This document shows positions 51,221-62,900 of a stretch of DNA of 64,000 nucleotides, in pieces. The stretch comes from Lactiplantibacillus songbeiensis (GTDB lineage Bacteria > Bacillota > Bacilli > Lactobacillales > Lactobacillaceae). Within the stretch, counting starts at the first letter, position 1, and every line of letters starts with the position of its first letter. The notes below the pieces were generated by a model, which worked only from the letters and a program-made list of their open reading frames with translations, was not told the DNA's origin and made no database searches. Where the stretch lies: contig NZ_BJDL01000009.1 in the NCBI RefSeq assembly GCF_005405125.1, positions 1-64,000 on the forward strand. Direction: 5' to 3'. Both the position numbers and the translations under genes were made by a program.

Positions 51221-54200
51221 ATGCGTCACACACAACGACTCACGTCAACAACATCACCAAAAGTTCATTACAAAATGTATAAAAAGGGGCGCTTCTGGTT
51301 ATTTGCTGGCATTGCCGTTTTAACTTGGCAATTGAGTAGCCCGTCTGCACAAGCCGATACTGATGAGAGCAGTAACTCGGAAGCCGATACGAGTAGCACA
51401 ACTTCCGCTTCACAGTTGAGTCAATCATCGGTCGTTTTGAGTTCGAGCAGTTCAAGTAGTAGTAGTCAACAGAGCTCAACTAGTAGCTCGTCTTCAAGTT
51501 CGAACAGCTCAAGTAGCCAAGACTCCTCAACGAGTGATGGGACTAATGATGGGAATGCGACGGCTACGACGAAAGCGACCCAAACGAGTAGTCGCTCACA
51601 AACTACTGAAAATAATGATTCTGACGGTCAAACTGCGCAAAAAGTAGGCAGTTCAACGACGAGTTCATCAAGCACCTTATCCAGTACTTCGTCTAGTAGT
51701 AGTGCTTCAAGTGAGTCGAGCAATAGCATATCTGAGACAAGTAGCTCGGATACTTCGAATACGCTGACTAATGCTGGCCAACAATCAACTGATAATTCTA
51801 AGACACCAACTGATCAAAGTGCGGGTACAACCGATATCAACCAGTTAACCAACGTTCAATCAATAACCGATGATTTGACTGCAGATTCAAGTAATCAGTT
51901 ATTGGGCGCCAATCTAATGATGTCACGCCTGGCGATGCCGGTTGCAGCTAATTTAACTTTAGGTGGGACGTTAACCGATCGAGCCAGTTTGTTGCGGAGT
52001 GCCGCAGCTACCGCAGCCACAACCGTTGCCAGTGGCGCTTTTAAAGCTGGCGCAACTTGGGTTTTAGACAGTGATGGCGTCTTGACGATTACTGGTAATG
52101 GTGGCGGCTTAGATGACACAGTCTTTAATGCTGGAACTGGTAACTCGGCTAGTCCTTGGGCGGCATATGCCACCCAAATTAAGTCGGTAGTTTTTGATGG
52201 CCCGGTTAAAGCTGCGGCTAATTCAAGTGACTTATTTACTAACATGACCAATTTAACGACTGTTGAAAACGCCAATAACTTTGATACTAGTACGGCAACG
52301 AGTCTATTCCAAATGTTTCGTGGTGATACGGCCTTAACAAGTATTAATGTCAGCAATTGGGACACGAGCAAGGTGACCAATATGGCGGATATGTTTAATG
52401 ATACGGCTGCGTTAACAACTTTGGATGTGTCTGGTTGGCAGACCGGCAATGTGACTAATATCGCTAATATGTTTTGGGGCGATGCAGCCTTAACGACCTT
52501 GGATGTTTCTAAATGGGATACCAGCAAAGTGACTGATATGGCCTATGCCTTTTACAACAATAAGGCCTTAGCGACCTTGGATGTCTCCAATTGGCAGACT
52601 GGCCAAATGACGGATATGGCTTATGCGTTTACTAACGATAGTAGTTTAACCACTTTAGATGTCTCTGGCTGGGATACTGCTAATGTGACCAATATGAATC
52701 GCTTGTTTAATGGTGATAGTGGCTTAACGACGATTGATGTCTCGAACTGGAATACCGGTAAAGTCGGGACAGCACCTATTGATACTTCGATAGCATTAAG
52801 TTTGCCCGGAATGGCTTACATGTTCGCTGGTGATAAGGCCTTGACGTCTTTAGGGACACTTGGCACGACCAACTGGGATACAAGTCATGTACAGGATATG
52901 CAGTGGATGTTTGAAGGCGATGGTAATCTAGGGACAGTTGAGGTGTCCAATTGGAATACCGGTAATGTCACTAATATGGCTTATATGTTTGGTATGGCGG
53001 GGATATCTAATAAAGTCTTAACCTCACTAGATGTCTCAAAGTGGAACACGAGTAAAGTGACTCAGATGCAGTCGATGTTTAATAGCGATTCAGCGCTAGC
53101 AACGCTAGACGTATCCGGTTGGGATACAAGTAAAGTCACCAACATGAACTCGATGTTTAGTAATGACAGTGCGCTAACTGCATTGGATGTCTCTGGCTGG
53201 AATACGGGTTCGGTTAAAGATCTGTCAGCGACCTTTTCTGGTGTATCTAAGGTCAAGGTTCTAGATGTTTCTAATTGGAACACGGCTAACGTGACGACAC
53301 TAGGTAACACTTTTTATAACGACTCAGGCATTTCAAAATTAGATGTTTCTAAATGGAATACAAGTCAGGTAACTAGTATGTCCGAAACATTTGGGGGTGT
53401 TACCGGGGTCGCAACATTTGATGTTAAAAATTGGGATACAAGTAATGTCACGACGATGCATTATATGTTTTATCGGACTAGCAAAAATGTTAATGGTGTT
53501 GCCACTGGATTAGAGACCCTCGATCTATCATCGTGGAATACGAAAAAAGTTACGGATATGACGTACATGTTTACTTATGATGCGGCGTTAACGAATGCTA
53601 ATCTGACCGGCTTAGTTGATGGTTCTGCAGTGACATTAAATCATATGTTTGATAGTGCCGCTGTTGTTAATGTGACTGGCTTAGATACCTGGGATACAAG
53701 TAAAGCCACGTCAATGGCTTACATGTTTGCTTCAGCAACAACTGGTACGACCCTAGACCTATCTAAATGGCAAACTGCGGCAGTTACTGATATGACTGGT
53801 ATGTTTGCCAATAATCAAAACAAGACGCTTGAAAATTTAGATCTCTCTAACTTTACAATGAGCGATTCAACAAAAATTAGTAATATGTTAGCCAGTTTAG
53901 CTAGCTTGAAAACGATTAGTTTAGGTAAAAATACCTTGTTAAGCAACTCAACGGGTAATGCTGGCTTACGTGAACTAGTTCCAACCGAAGCTTATACGGA
54001 TCGTTGGGTCAACAATGAAAAAGCGCTAAATACCACGGATAGTTTAACGACTTTATATAGTAGTCCCGCTACCGCCGTTGCGGATACGTATACGATTCAG
54101 ACGAACCAGACGAAGTTGGTCCCAGCAGATGCGATTACGATTACAGTCAATCCTGCTTTGACCGGGACGGCCGCGACTTGGCAAGCTAGTCAAGGGTTAA

Positions 54201-57200
54201 CCACTGCAATTGATTATTATGGTGATCCGCTCGATCCAGCAACGCTAGCGACCGTCACGAAAGATGGAAATGCGTACACTGGGACGACGATTGATTTGAC
54301 GACTAATGCCGCTGCTGGTGTTTATCAAATCTTGTATAGTTATACGGACCCGTCATTGACTCGGGGAGCAACAACAATGGTTGGGACGACCGTTACCGTG
54401 TTAGCTAATCAAGCTAGCTTTAAAGTCAACCCAACGGCGACCGTCATTGCCGGTGATCCTGCTTGGACACCAGCCAATGACTTTGTCAGTGCTACGGATG
54501 TTGATGGCACGTCTTTAAAATATACTGATTTAACTAACTTAACTGTGACCTATACGAACGCTGACAATCAAGCTGTGACCGAAGCAGCTGTTTTAAGCAA
54601 TCCAGGCGCTTATACAGTGACTTACGCCTTTGACGATTCGCAAGGCAATCCACAAACGGCGACGACGGCGTTAACCGTGGCGGCTAATCAAGCTGGCTTA
54701 ACCGCAACGGATACGGCGCTATATACAACCGATACTTGGCGGCCAGATGCTGGATTAGTGGCCACTGAACCCGATGGTACCAAGGTTAATACGACTAATG
54801 GGGTCACGTATACGATCACTGATCAAACCACTGGGACGGCCGTAACGAGTCTTGATACGACTAAACCAGGGACTTATACCGTGGATTATCAGTTTACAGA
54901 TACTCAAGGGAAGACTTGGTCTAAAGCCGTAACGGTAACGGTCAAGGATGGCACAGCCGCGGTCGATACTGGTGACGACCAGACCCTCTATACTGGGAAT
55001 CAGTATGTACCAAGTCCAGTGAGCGCAGTTAACGCTGACGGGTCTGAGGTCAAGACTGGATTAACGACTACGATTAAGGATGCCGCGACCGGTCAGCCGG
55101 TCTCAGCGATTGAGACGACTAAGGCCGGGACTTATATTGTGACGACTAGTTTTGTTGATCAAAATGGTCAAACGCAAAGTGGCGCCTCAAAAGTGACCAT
55201 CGTGGATAATAGCGGTGCGGCGACACCAGGGATTGATCAAAAACTATACACTGGCGATGCGTATGTCCCAAGTTCAGCTTCAGCGAAATATGCGGATGGC
55301 TTGGCAGTGGCAGCTAAAGATATCACCACCACGATTACCGATACGACAACTAATACGCCTGTGGCTGCAATTGATACGAATAAAGCTGGTAACTATACGA
55401 TTACCACTAGCTTTACGGATAAGAGTGGCGCAGTACAAAGTGGGACATCTACGGTCACCATCGTGGACAGTCGCGGTGCCATTCAACCAGGCACCGACCA
55501 GACGCTTTACACCGGCAATGACTATACGCCAAGCGAGGTTGTTGCGAAATATGCTGATGGGTCATCCGTAGCGCCAGGTGATTTAACCACGACGATTAAG
55601 AATGCGGCTAATGAACCAGTGTCGTCGATTGATACAGCCCAAGCTGGAACGTACACTGTAACGACTAGTTTTACGGATCAAAGCGGCAAGGTACAAAGTG
55701 GGACGTCAACCGTTACCATTGTAGATAATAGCGATGTTGTTAAATCAGGGCCTGATCAAACGCTTTATACCGGTAATGATTACACTCAAAATAAAGTTTC
55801 AGCAACATATGCCAATGGAGACACCGTTGCACCGGCTGACTTAACAACCACGATTATCGATGCCACTACAGGTAATGAAGTAGCAGCTATTGATACCGGC
55901 AAAGCTGGTGTTTACAAAGTTATCACTAGCTTCACTGATCAAAATGGGAAAACTCAAAGTGGCACGTCTAAGGTAACCATTGTAGATAATAGTGGTGCCG
56001 TTCAACCAGGTGCTAACCAGACGCTTTACACTGGTAATACCTACACACCAAGTGCAGTTGTTGCGAAATATGCCGATGGGTCTACCGTAGCATCAGATAA
56101 GGTAACTACGACGATCAAAAATGCGGCGAATGAAACCGTGTCGTCGATTGATACGACCCAAGCTGGAACATATACTGTGACGACTAGTTTTACGGATCAA
56201 AGCGGCAAGGTACAAAGTGGAACATCGACTGTCACCATTGTTAACAATACTAGTGCGGTTCAAACCGGTGCTAATCAGACCCTTTATACTGGTGATGACT
56301 ATACCCCAAGTGCCATTTTAGCAAAATATGCCGATGGAACTACGGTTGCAACTAATCAGTTAACCACCACGATTGTCGATGCGACAACTGGTGATTCAGT
56401 GGCTGCGATTGACACGAAGAAAGCTGGCAACTATATCGTTACAACCAGTTTCACTGACCAAAATGGCAAAACGCAAAGTGGATCGTCAACCGTCACCATC
56501 GTAGATAATAGTGGTGCTGTTAAACCAGGGACTAATCAAACGCTTTATACGGGCAACACTTATACCCCAAGTACAGTTGTCGTAACGTATGCCGATGGGT
56601 CTACCGTAGCGTCAGATAAGTTGACCACGACGATTAAGAATGCCGCTAATGAACCAGTATCAGCGATTGATATGACCCGAGCTGGGACGTACACTGTAAC
56701 GACTAGTTTTACGGATCAAAACGGCAAGGTACAAAGTGGGACGTCAACCGTCACCATCGTAGATAATAGTGACGCCGTTCAACCAGGGACTGATCAAACG
56801 CTTTACACGGGCAACACTTATACCCCGAGTGCAGTGACCGCGACCTATGCGGATGGTAGTTCAGTTGCGGCTGACAAGTTAACAACCACGATTACCGATA
56901 ATGCTACGAAGCAGATGGTCTCAACCATCGATACAACTAAGCCTGGGTCTTATACCGTTATGACCCAATTTACTGATCAAAATGGGCAAATTCAAAGTGG
57001 CACTTCACAAGTGACCATCGTGACTAACACAAGTGCGGTCGATGCTGGGACTGGTCAAACCTTGTATCAAGGGGATACCTATACGGCTAATACCGTCTCT
57101 GCAACGTATGCCGATGGTCACAAGGTTCCAGCTAATGAGTTAACCACGACCATAACGAAAGATGGACAATCAGTCGCAGCAGTTACGCCTGATCAAGCTG

Positions 57201-59335
57201 GGACGTATACGATCACCACAAGTTTTACCGACAGAAATGGCAAGGTTCAAACGGGCCAGTCAACAGTCACCATCAAACCAACCGCCGGAGCAATTACGGC
57301 AGGTGCGGACCAAACGCTATATGTTGGTGATACGTACCAAGCAAGTGCGGTAACCGCAATCAATGCGGATGGCACACCAGCGGATGCTAGTGTGGTGACA
57401 ACGACTTATACTCGTGATGGTCAACCGGTGACTGGTGTTGATTCTAGTGTCAGTGGTCAGTATGTGATCACTTCGACCTTTAATGATGGTCATGGCCAAA
57501 ACTTGACGACAAGTTCGACGGTTACAGTCAAAGCGTTGACTGGGACGATACAAGCTAACGATGCGACCTTGTACGTGGGCGATACAACTTGGGAACCAAG
57601 TCATAGCTTAGTCAGTGCCACTGATTCGGCAGATATGGATGTCACCGCTCAAGTCGTCACAACGATTAAGACGGCGGCTGGGACAATTGTGTCAGCGCTT
57701 GATACATCGACGCCAGGCACGTATCAAGTGACGTACAGTTTTAAAGATGTGAACGGGCAAACGAAGTCGAAAACGATTGCAGTAACTATCGTTGCAGCCA
57801 GTGATGCGATCCGCTTGGCTGATAAGACTAGTTTCGTTGTCGGCGATACTTGGACGCCAATAACTAACTTAACGGCGGCAACCGATATTGATGGCAGCGA
57901 TGCTACCGCTAAAGTGACTTATCAGGTCACCCAAAACGGGCAAGTGGTTAGTGATGTCGACATGCAACAAGCTGGGACTTACGAGGTCACTTATCAATTT
58001 ACGAACCAACAAGGTCAGGTGACTAGACAGACGCAGACCGTGACCGTTAATGCTAGTCAGGCAGCCATTACCTTAACTGGTCAAACGGCCATTCCAGCTG
58101 GTTCAACTTGGACGCCTGCTGAAAATTTGGCTAAAGTGACGAATACAGATGGTAGCTCGGTTGATGCCAGTCAAGTGACAGTCAACATTACTAAGGACGG
58201 TCAACCCGTGACGAGTGTTGATACAAGTAAAGTTGGTACTTACGTTGTGACGTATAGCTTTACCAATCAGCAAGGTCAGTTAACAACGCAAAGTCAAACA
58301 GTGACAGTGGCCGCTAATCAAGCAGTAATTAGCTTAACGCCAAGGACGACGATTGTTGCCGGCTCAACTTGGACACCAACTGCCAATCTGGCAAGGGTGA
58401 CCGACGTTGATGGGACACCAGTTGCAGCTGATCAGGTCGCTATTAAGGTGACTAAAGCTGGTCAACCCGTCAGTGGTGTTGATACGAAACAAGCTGGGAC
58501 TTATGTTGTCACGTATCAGTTCACGAATCAATTAGGGGTTGTGACGACGGCTAGTCAAACAATTACCGTTGTGGCTAATCAAGCTGTATTGACCGTAATG
58601 CCAACTGTGGCTGTCACAGCTGGCACGACTTGGCAACCAGTTAGTGCGATCTTAAGTGCAGTGAATACGGATGGCAGTACGATTAACCCTAATAGCTTGA
58701 TGGTCACGGTCACTAAGAATGGTCAGCCAGTCGCTACCACGGCAACGATGACTGCCGGGACTTATGTGGTGACGTATAGCTTTGTTGATGCTACTGGTCA
58801 AACGCAACGGGCCCAAACAACCGTGACCGTTACGGCGACTGCGCCAACTGGTCAGACTGATGTGCCAACAACAACGAAACCAGTGACAAAACCAGCGACT
58901 AATGGCACTGCCACTGCAGTGATTAAGCCGACCAAGCCAACTAGTACTAAGCCTAAAGTGAGTGTGGTGCCGGTCGTTAAAGCGGATACCAATGCTACTT
59001 GGGTTGGTAATACGTTGCGATTAGCACCACAGCCACGGCCAACTGATCAGCCAGCTAAACTAGTTAAGCCAATTGATACAGGCACCACAGTTAGTGATAC
59101 TAAGGCAACCACTGAAACTACTCAAAACGCGGCTATTACAGTTGTCCCTGTTAAATCAGCGATTAAGACAGTTAAGTCGTCGACTACCGCACAGGATTCG
59201 GCCAAAGCTGGTGCTAAGACGTTACCGCAAACTGATGAAACCTCGGCGACAACGCCGACACTAGCCGGGAGTTTGTTGCTAGCTTTCAGTAGTTTGTTAG
59301 GGGTTCTAGGCCTTGCAGAACGGAAAAGACGTTAA
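51221..59335 (+). CDS. Giant BspA/Ig-like surface protein 2
   Basis: A 2704-residue cell-wall protein and the largest gene here. KxYKxGKxW signal (HYKMYKKGRFWLFAG), Ser-rich low-complexity spacer (about residues 50-200), about 20 DUF285/BspA repeats (DNA 52260-53930), then about 18 Ig-like repeats. Ten of these, at DNA 54960-57540, are close copies with period 255-262 bases and core QTLYTGN.Y.PS.V.AKYADG. It ends LPQTDE, hydrophobic helix and ERKRR. It would project far from the wall as a stalk with a leucine-rich tip. AAAGGGGA precedes the ATG. Confidence 0.9.
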   Translation: MRHTQRLTSTTSPKVHYKMYKKGRFWLFAGIAVLTWQLSSPSAQADTDESSNSEADTSSTTSASQLSQSSVVLSSSSSSSSSQQSSTSSSSSSSNSSSSQDSSTSDGTNDGNATATTKATQTSSRSQTTENNDSDGQTAQKVGSSTTSSSSTLSSTSSSSSASSESSNSISETSSSDTSNTLTNAGQQSTDNSKTPTDQSAGTTDINQLTNVQSITDDLTADSSNQLLGANLMMSRLAMPVAANLTLGGTLTDRASLLRSAAATAATTVASGAFKAGATWVLDSDGVLTITGNGGGLDDTVFNAGTGNSASPWAAYATQIKSVVFDGPVKAAANSSDLFTNMTNLTTVENANNFDTSTATSLFQMFRGDTALTSINVSNWDTSKVTNMADMFNDTAALTTLDVSGWQTGNVTNIANMFWGDAALTTLDVSKWDTSKVTDMAYAFYNNKALATLDVSNWQTGQMTDMAYAFTNDSSLTTLDVSGWDTANVTNMNRLFNGDSGLTTIDVSNWNTGKVGTAPIDTSIALSLPGMAYMFAGDKALTSLGTLGTTNWDTSHVQDMQWMFEGDGNLGTVEVSNWNTGNVTNMAYMFGMAGISNKVLTSLDVSKWNTSKVTQMQSMFNSDSALATLDVSGWDTSKVTNMNSMFSNDSALTALDVSGWNTGSVKDLSATFSGVSKVKVLDVSNWNTANVTTLGNTFYNDSGISKLDVSKWNTSQVTSMSETFGGVTGVATFDVKNWDTSNVTTMHYMFYRTSKNVNGVATGLETLDLSSWNTKKVTDMTYMFTYDAALTNANLTGLVDGSAVTLNHMFDSAAVVNVTGLDTWDTSKATSMAYMFASATTGTTLDLSKWQTAAVTDMTGMFANNQNKTLENLDLSNFTMSDSTKISNMLASLASLKTISLGKNTLLSNSTGNAGLRELVPTEAYTDRWVNNEKALNTTDSLTTLYSSPATAVADTYTIQTNQTKLVPADAITITVNPALTGTAATWQASQGLTTAIDYYGDPLDPATLATVTKDGNAYTGTTIDLTTNAAAGVYQILYSYTDPSLTRGATTMVGTTVTVLANQASFKVNPTATVIAGDPAWTPANDFVSATDVDGTSLKYTDLTNLTVTYTNADNQAVTEAAVLSNPGAYTVTYAFDDSQGNPQTATTALTVAANQAGLTATDTALYTTDTWRPDAGLVATEPDGTKVNTTNGVTYTITDQTTGTAVTSLDTTKPGTYTVDYQFTDTQGKTWSKAVTVTVKDGTAAVDTGDDQTLYTGNQYVPSPVSAVNADGSEVKTGLTTTIKDAATGQPVSAIETTKAGTYIVTTSFVDQNGQTQSGASKVTIVDNSGAATPGIDQKLYTGDAYVPSSASAKYADGLAVAAKDITTTITDTTTNTPVAAIDTNKAGNYTITTSFTDKSGAVQSGTSTVTIVDSRGAIQPGTDQTLYTGNDYTPSEVVAKYADGSSVAPGDLTTTIKNAANEPVSSIDTAQAGTYTVTTSFTDQSGKVQSGTSTVTIVDNSDVVKSGPDQTLYTGNDYTQNKVSATYANGDTVAPADLTTTIIDATTGNEVAAIDTGKAGVYKVITSFTDQNGKTQSGTSKVTIVDNSGAVQPGANQTLYTGNTYTPSAVVAKYADGSTVASDKVTTTIKNAANETVSSIDTTQAGTYTVTTSFTDQSGKVQSGTSTVTIVNNTSAVQTGANQTLYTGDDYTPSAILAKYADGTTVATNQLTTTIVDATTGDSVAAIDTKKAGNYIVTTSFTDQNGKTQSGSSTVTIVDNSGAVKPGTNQTLYTGNTYTPSTVVVTYADGSTVASDKLTTTIKNAANEPVSAIDMTRAGTYTVTTSFTDQNGKVQSGTSTVTIVDNSDAVQPGTDQTLYTGNTYTPSAVTATYADGSSVAADKLTTTITDNATKQMVSTIDTTKPGSYTVMTQFTDQNGQIQSGTSQVTIVTNTSAVDAGTGQTLYQGDTYTANTVSATYADGHKVPANELTTTITKDGQSVAAVTPDQAGTYTITTSFTDRNGKVQTGQSTVTIKPTAGAITAGADQTLYVGDTYQASAVTAINADGTPADASVVTTTYTRDGQPVTGVDSSVSGQYVITSTFNDGHGQNLTTSSTVTVKALTGTIQANDATLYVGDTTWEPSHSLVSATDSADMDVTAQVVTTIKTAAGTIVSALDTSTPGTYQVTYSFKDVNGQTKSKTIAVTIVAASDAIRLADKTSFVVGDTWTPITNLTAATDIDGSDATAKVTYQVTQNGQVVSDVDMQQAGTYEVTYQFTNQQGQVTRQTQTVTVNASQAAITLTGQTAIPAGSTWTPAENLAKVTNTDGSSVDASQVTVNITKDGQPVTSVDTSKVGTYVVTYSFTNQQGQLTTQSQTVTVAANQAVISLTPRTTIVAGSTWTPTANLARVTDVDGTPVAADQVAIKVTKAGQPVSGVDTKQAGTYVVTYQFTNQLGVVTTASQTITVVANQAVLTVMPTVAVTAGTTWQPVSAILSAVNTDGSTINPNSLMVTVTKNGQPVATTATMTAGTYVVTYSFVDATGQTQRAQTTVTVTATAPTGQTDVPTTTKPVTKPATNGTATAVIKPTKPTSTKPKVSVVPVVKADTNATWVGNTLRLAPQPRPTDQPAKLVKPIDTGTTVSDTKATTETTQNAAITVVPVKSAIKTVKSSTTAQDSAKAGAKTLPQTDETSATTPTLAGSLLLAFSSLLGVLGLAERKRR
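54960..57540 (+). repeat. Ten tandem ~258-bp coding repeats
   Basis: Copies of the QTLYTG motif begin near 54979, 55239, 55499, 55757, 56018, 56276, 56536, 56794, 57056 and 57311. Copies 3-8 are the most alike at DNA level. Confidence 0.85.
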
Positions 59336-59355
59336 TAAAGTTTCATGAGACTAAA

Positions 59356-59396
59356 AAAAGATCTCACCAATTGGATTTGGTGGGATTTTTTTAGTG
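59356..59396 (+). terminator. Intrinsic terminator
   Basis: AAAAAAGATCTCACCAA and TTGGTGGGATTTTTTT pair with one bulge and one G-T. Confidence 0.8.
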
Positions 59397-59417
59397 CCAA
59401 AAAGAATAACTATCAGA

Positions 59418-59770
59418 CTAATAGATATTTAGCAATTGTTGATGTATGCGGATAACGCGTGCAAAAGCTTCGATGTCTAGAAGCGTGCCAGTACTTTCGA
59501 TATGGCGACCAATAATACTAAATGTATGGCATTGTAGCGGATTAACGAAACCGTTGATTTTGGGATTGTTATTAATTGGAATGAACATTGTTTTTAAGTG
59601 ATTATGTGTCGCATGTGTGATTGGTGACACTGTTACTTGTCCAGTAATTCAGAAAATCCAGCTGTACTGAGAACGACGGCGGGGTGGCGGTCACACTGTG
59701 AGGGCTAGGAATCTACCCAAACAATCTCTCATTGAACTGGTTTAAGGGCATGGACGGCTTTAGAATTCAT
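59418..59770 (-). pseudogene. Decayed PemK/MazF family toxin gene
   Basis: From ATG 59770 the minus strand reads ...ALKPVQ, stop TGA (59729-59731), EIVWVDS, stop TAG (59705-59707), PSQCDRHPAVVLSTAGFSE. After a one-base loss near 59650 it continues in the next frame ITGQVTVSPITHATHN...INGFVNPLQCHT...IGRHIE to the end. Together these are the conserved blocks of a full MazF/PemK mRNA interferase (VWVD, RPAVVLS, CPIT, and the V-L-Q-x-R region). Two nonsense codons and a frameshift make it a pseudogene. No MazE-type antitoxin is visible upstream. Confidence 0.75.
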
Positions 59771-59977
59771 TGTCTAATAACACAGTATTTTAAGTAATGA
59801 GTTAAGCAAAAAAGTTTACTTATTCAAGCACAAATAACCGCTTTCCGGGGCTAATAATTAACGATTGCAATCAGTTTAAAAATGACGCTACTGCCATTAT
59901 AATTGCAGTATATAAATAGGATTAGCCATGCTAACTGGGTGACCAGCTTGGTAGAAAAAATGGGGGCGTTTGGAACA
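59771..59977. promoter_or_regulatory. Promoter region of Mur-ligase/CapA fusion gene
   Basis: TTTAAA (59875-59880), 17 nt, TATAAT (59898-59903), giving a leader of about 70 nt to the ATG at 59978. Confidence 0.45.
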
Positions 59978-62900
59978 ATGACCAATCAGAATAAATACTT
60001 AAGTATGCACGAGATTGCGGATGTTTTAGATGGAAAATGGGTTGTAGCACCAGCCGATGATCAGGAGCTGATTGAACACTACGCGGTTTATTCAGGCGAA
60101 TTAGTGCACGAGGACCATGCTAATTTGTGGTTTGCGATGGACTTGCCAACTTGGCAACGGGGCACCGGTAATCACGGTATTTACGCCCGAACCTTTGCAG
60201 ACTCGCATCCTAAGATAAAGCAACTACAGCGGTTTCTAAAAATGGCGATTGTGCAACATCCCGTCGATGCGCAGGTCCCACAACTACAAGTTGAAGATCC
60301 GTATGCCGCGATGGTCACTTTATTTAAGTTAATTAATGCCGATAATCCCAGTCATAATATTGGGATTACAGGCACAGTTGGTAAAAGTACCATGAAAGAA
60401 TTAGTGGCGTCATTGTTAGCGCTTAATACGACTGTCAATAAGACACCGCTAAATCATAATTCACGGACATCATCACGGATTTCAGTCTTGAATAATCATC
60501 ATGCGGATTATAACGTGTTAGAAATTGCCTTAGCCTCACTGTGGTATGGCAAAAAGAAAGTAGGCATCGTTGAAGATATCAAGCTGGACTTAGCGATTTT
60601 AACGCAAGTTGGGGTTGGACAAAGAGGTATTGATGAACATCAAATGGCTGATTTTAAGACGCGAATTGCTTATGGACTGAAACCAGGCAAACCATTTTTA
60701 GTTAATGGTGATATTGCAAATATTGATGATGTTTTAAAAGGTGCGGATCGATATACACAAAATGTGGTGACGTATGGATTCAGTTCAACCTGTGATTTTG
60801 TTGGTCAAGTGACAACGGCAGGGGTTTTGATTGTACGCCATCAGGGTCATTTAGTCGCATCGATGTCCGTTAATGGCTTTGATCGAGGCTTAATTAGTAA
60901 TGTCATTGGTGCTTTAGCGACCTATCAACTATTAGTCGGCGATTTAGATGCCAAGTCGTTAGCGGCTTTTGACAGTATCTGTCGGGTTAAGGCCGCCAAG
61001 AATACTAAAACAATGACGATTAACCAGCATCAGGTGACGATTGTGGATGATACGCATAATGCTGAATTACTGTCGATGCAAAACTTTATTAACTATGCAC
61101 AAGCATACCGCGCACCAGCAACAACTAAAAAAATTTTTATTGTCGGGCGAATTATCAATTTAGAAAAGCAGGCACAGCGAGTCTATCAACAGTTAGTGAC
61201 GACTTTTAATCACAGTCAGTTTGAGACTGTTTACACATTTGGCCCTGAAATTGATCAGATTGCCGCTGACTTTGAATCGCAGTTATACGGTGGGCATTTT
61301 ACGTCAGTTGACGCTTTAATTAAGACATTAACCCAACAGGTAACCAGTGATACGCTTATCTTCATTAAAGGATCGAGTCGGAATTCTAATATTAATCGTA
61401 TTAGTCGCCAATTACTCACTAAGGCGGACTACTTTGTAACACGGGCAGATGAGCTTGCTATTTCGGATATTTGTCCGCGGTCAACGGCCTACACGTGCAA
61501 TGGTGTTGGTCGCCTATTAGTAATTTTGGAATGCTTAGAACGGCTAACTTACAGTAAGATCAGAGTAACTGATCTTGTCAAAATCACTCAAGATTTGGCC
61601 AGCGATCGTAGTGTTAATAAAGTTGGACTGAAGGTTGGCGATACACATACGCTGTTGGAGCTACTGAGTGTTGCCATTGTTGCCCCTGCGCCTGATGTCA
61701 TCATTAATCTAGCCGAGTCGATTTTTGGCGGTAATCAAGCGGCAGTTCAAGGGTTGCGAAAAAAGGCTGCTCAATTAGGCTTATCAAAGCAGGCGTTAGT
61801 AAATATTACTGGTCGCCCAACCCGTTCAGCACAGCGGACTTATTTAAGTGATTTGGAAAAGATTGGTGCGGCCTATATCAAGTTGCCGAATGAATTCTTT
61901 AGTTTGCTAAGTTTACAGCGAGCAAATTTAACCAATCAACGGTTAGGCTATCAGAAACGTTCGCAGTTATTAAAGACTGGGAAAGCGTATGGGTCAGTGT
62001 TCTTCGGTCCTAAAGAAACCAATGGCTTAATTTTCTTTAACGATCAATATGGCAAGCGTTTCAGTGCTTTTATTAATGCGCCACATGTCAGCTACATTGA
62101 TACTAAGATGGAACAGCTAGTTGATGGTGGTTTGGCAGCAACGGCGGTAATCGCTCCTAAAACAACGGTTAACTTGAAGCAACCGATTATTAATCTACTC
62201 AGTGATACGTATTTTGGTGAGATGTATACCCGGGCACGTAAACGAAATAAAATCGATGATGCGTTACAAAAGTATGGTTACGGGTACTCTTTTGAAAAGT
62301 TAGGCCGGTTCTTTGATGATTCAGCCTATAATATCTGCAACTTTGAAGCGGTCTTTGCGGAAAATCCACATACCTTGACGGGAATCAAACCGTTCATCTT
62401 GGATGCCAAAACTGAACCGACCTTGAAAGAACTAACGACCCGTCATTTTAATTTAGCTATGTTAGGTAATAATCATGCCAAAGATGCGGGAGCGACAGCT
62501 TTAACGGAAACCATTCAAGCGTTCCATCAGGCTGGCATTGAGACAATTGGGGCTGGACGTGATCAGACGGATAGTCGACACTTTGTTGAATTTAACTATC
62601 AAGGTCAAAAAATCGCGCTATTCAATGGTTATTGGTATCGTAATTCCGCTTACAATTTATTTGATTTTTATGCGAAGTCGGCTAGTGCCGGGGTTAATTG
62701 TTTAGATACCTTGGTATGGGAAGATGTTCAAGCTTATCGGCAGCAAAATCCAACCGCTAAAATTATTGTGAGCGCCCATTGGGGAAATGATTTTCATGAA
62801 GCAATTATGCCGGTCCAACAGGCTACCGCTGAAAAATTGGTGACGGCTGGGGCTGACTTAATCATTGGTCAGGGTCCGCATATCTTGCAGCCAATCAAAT

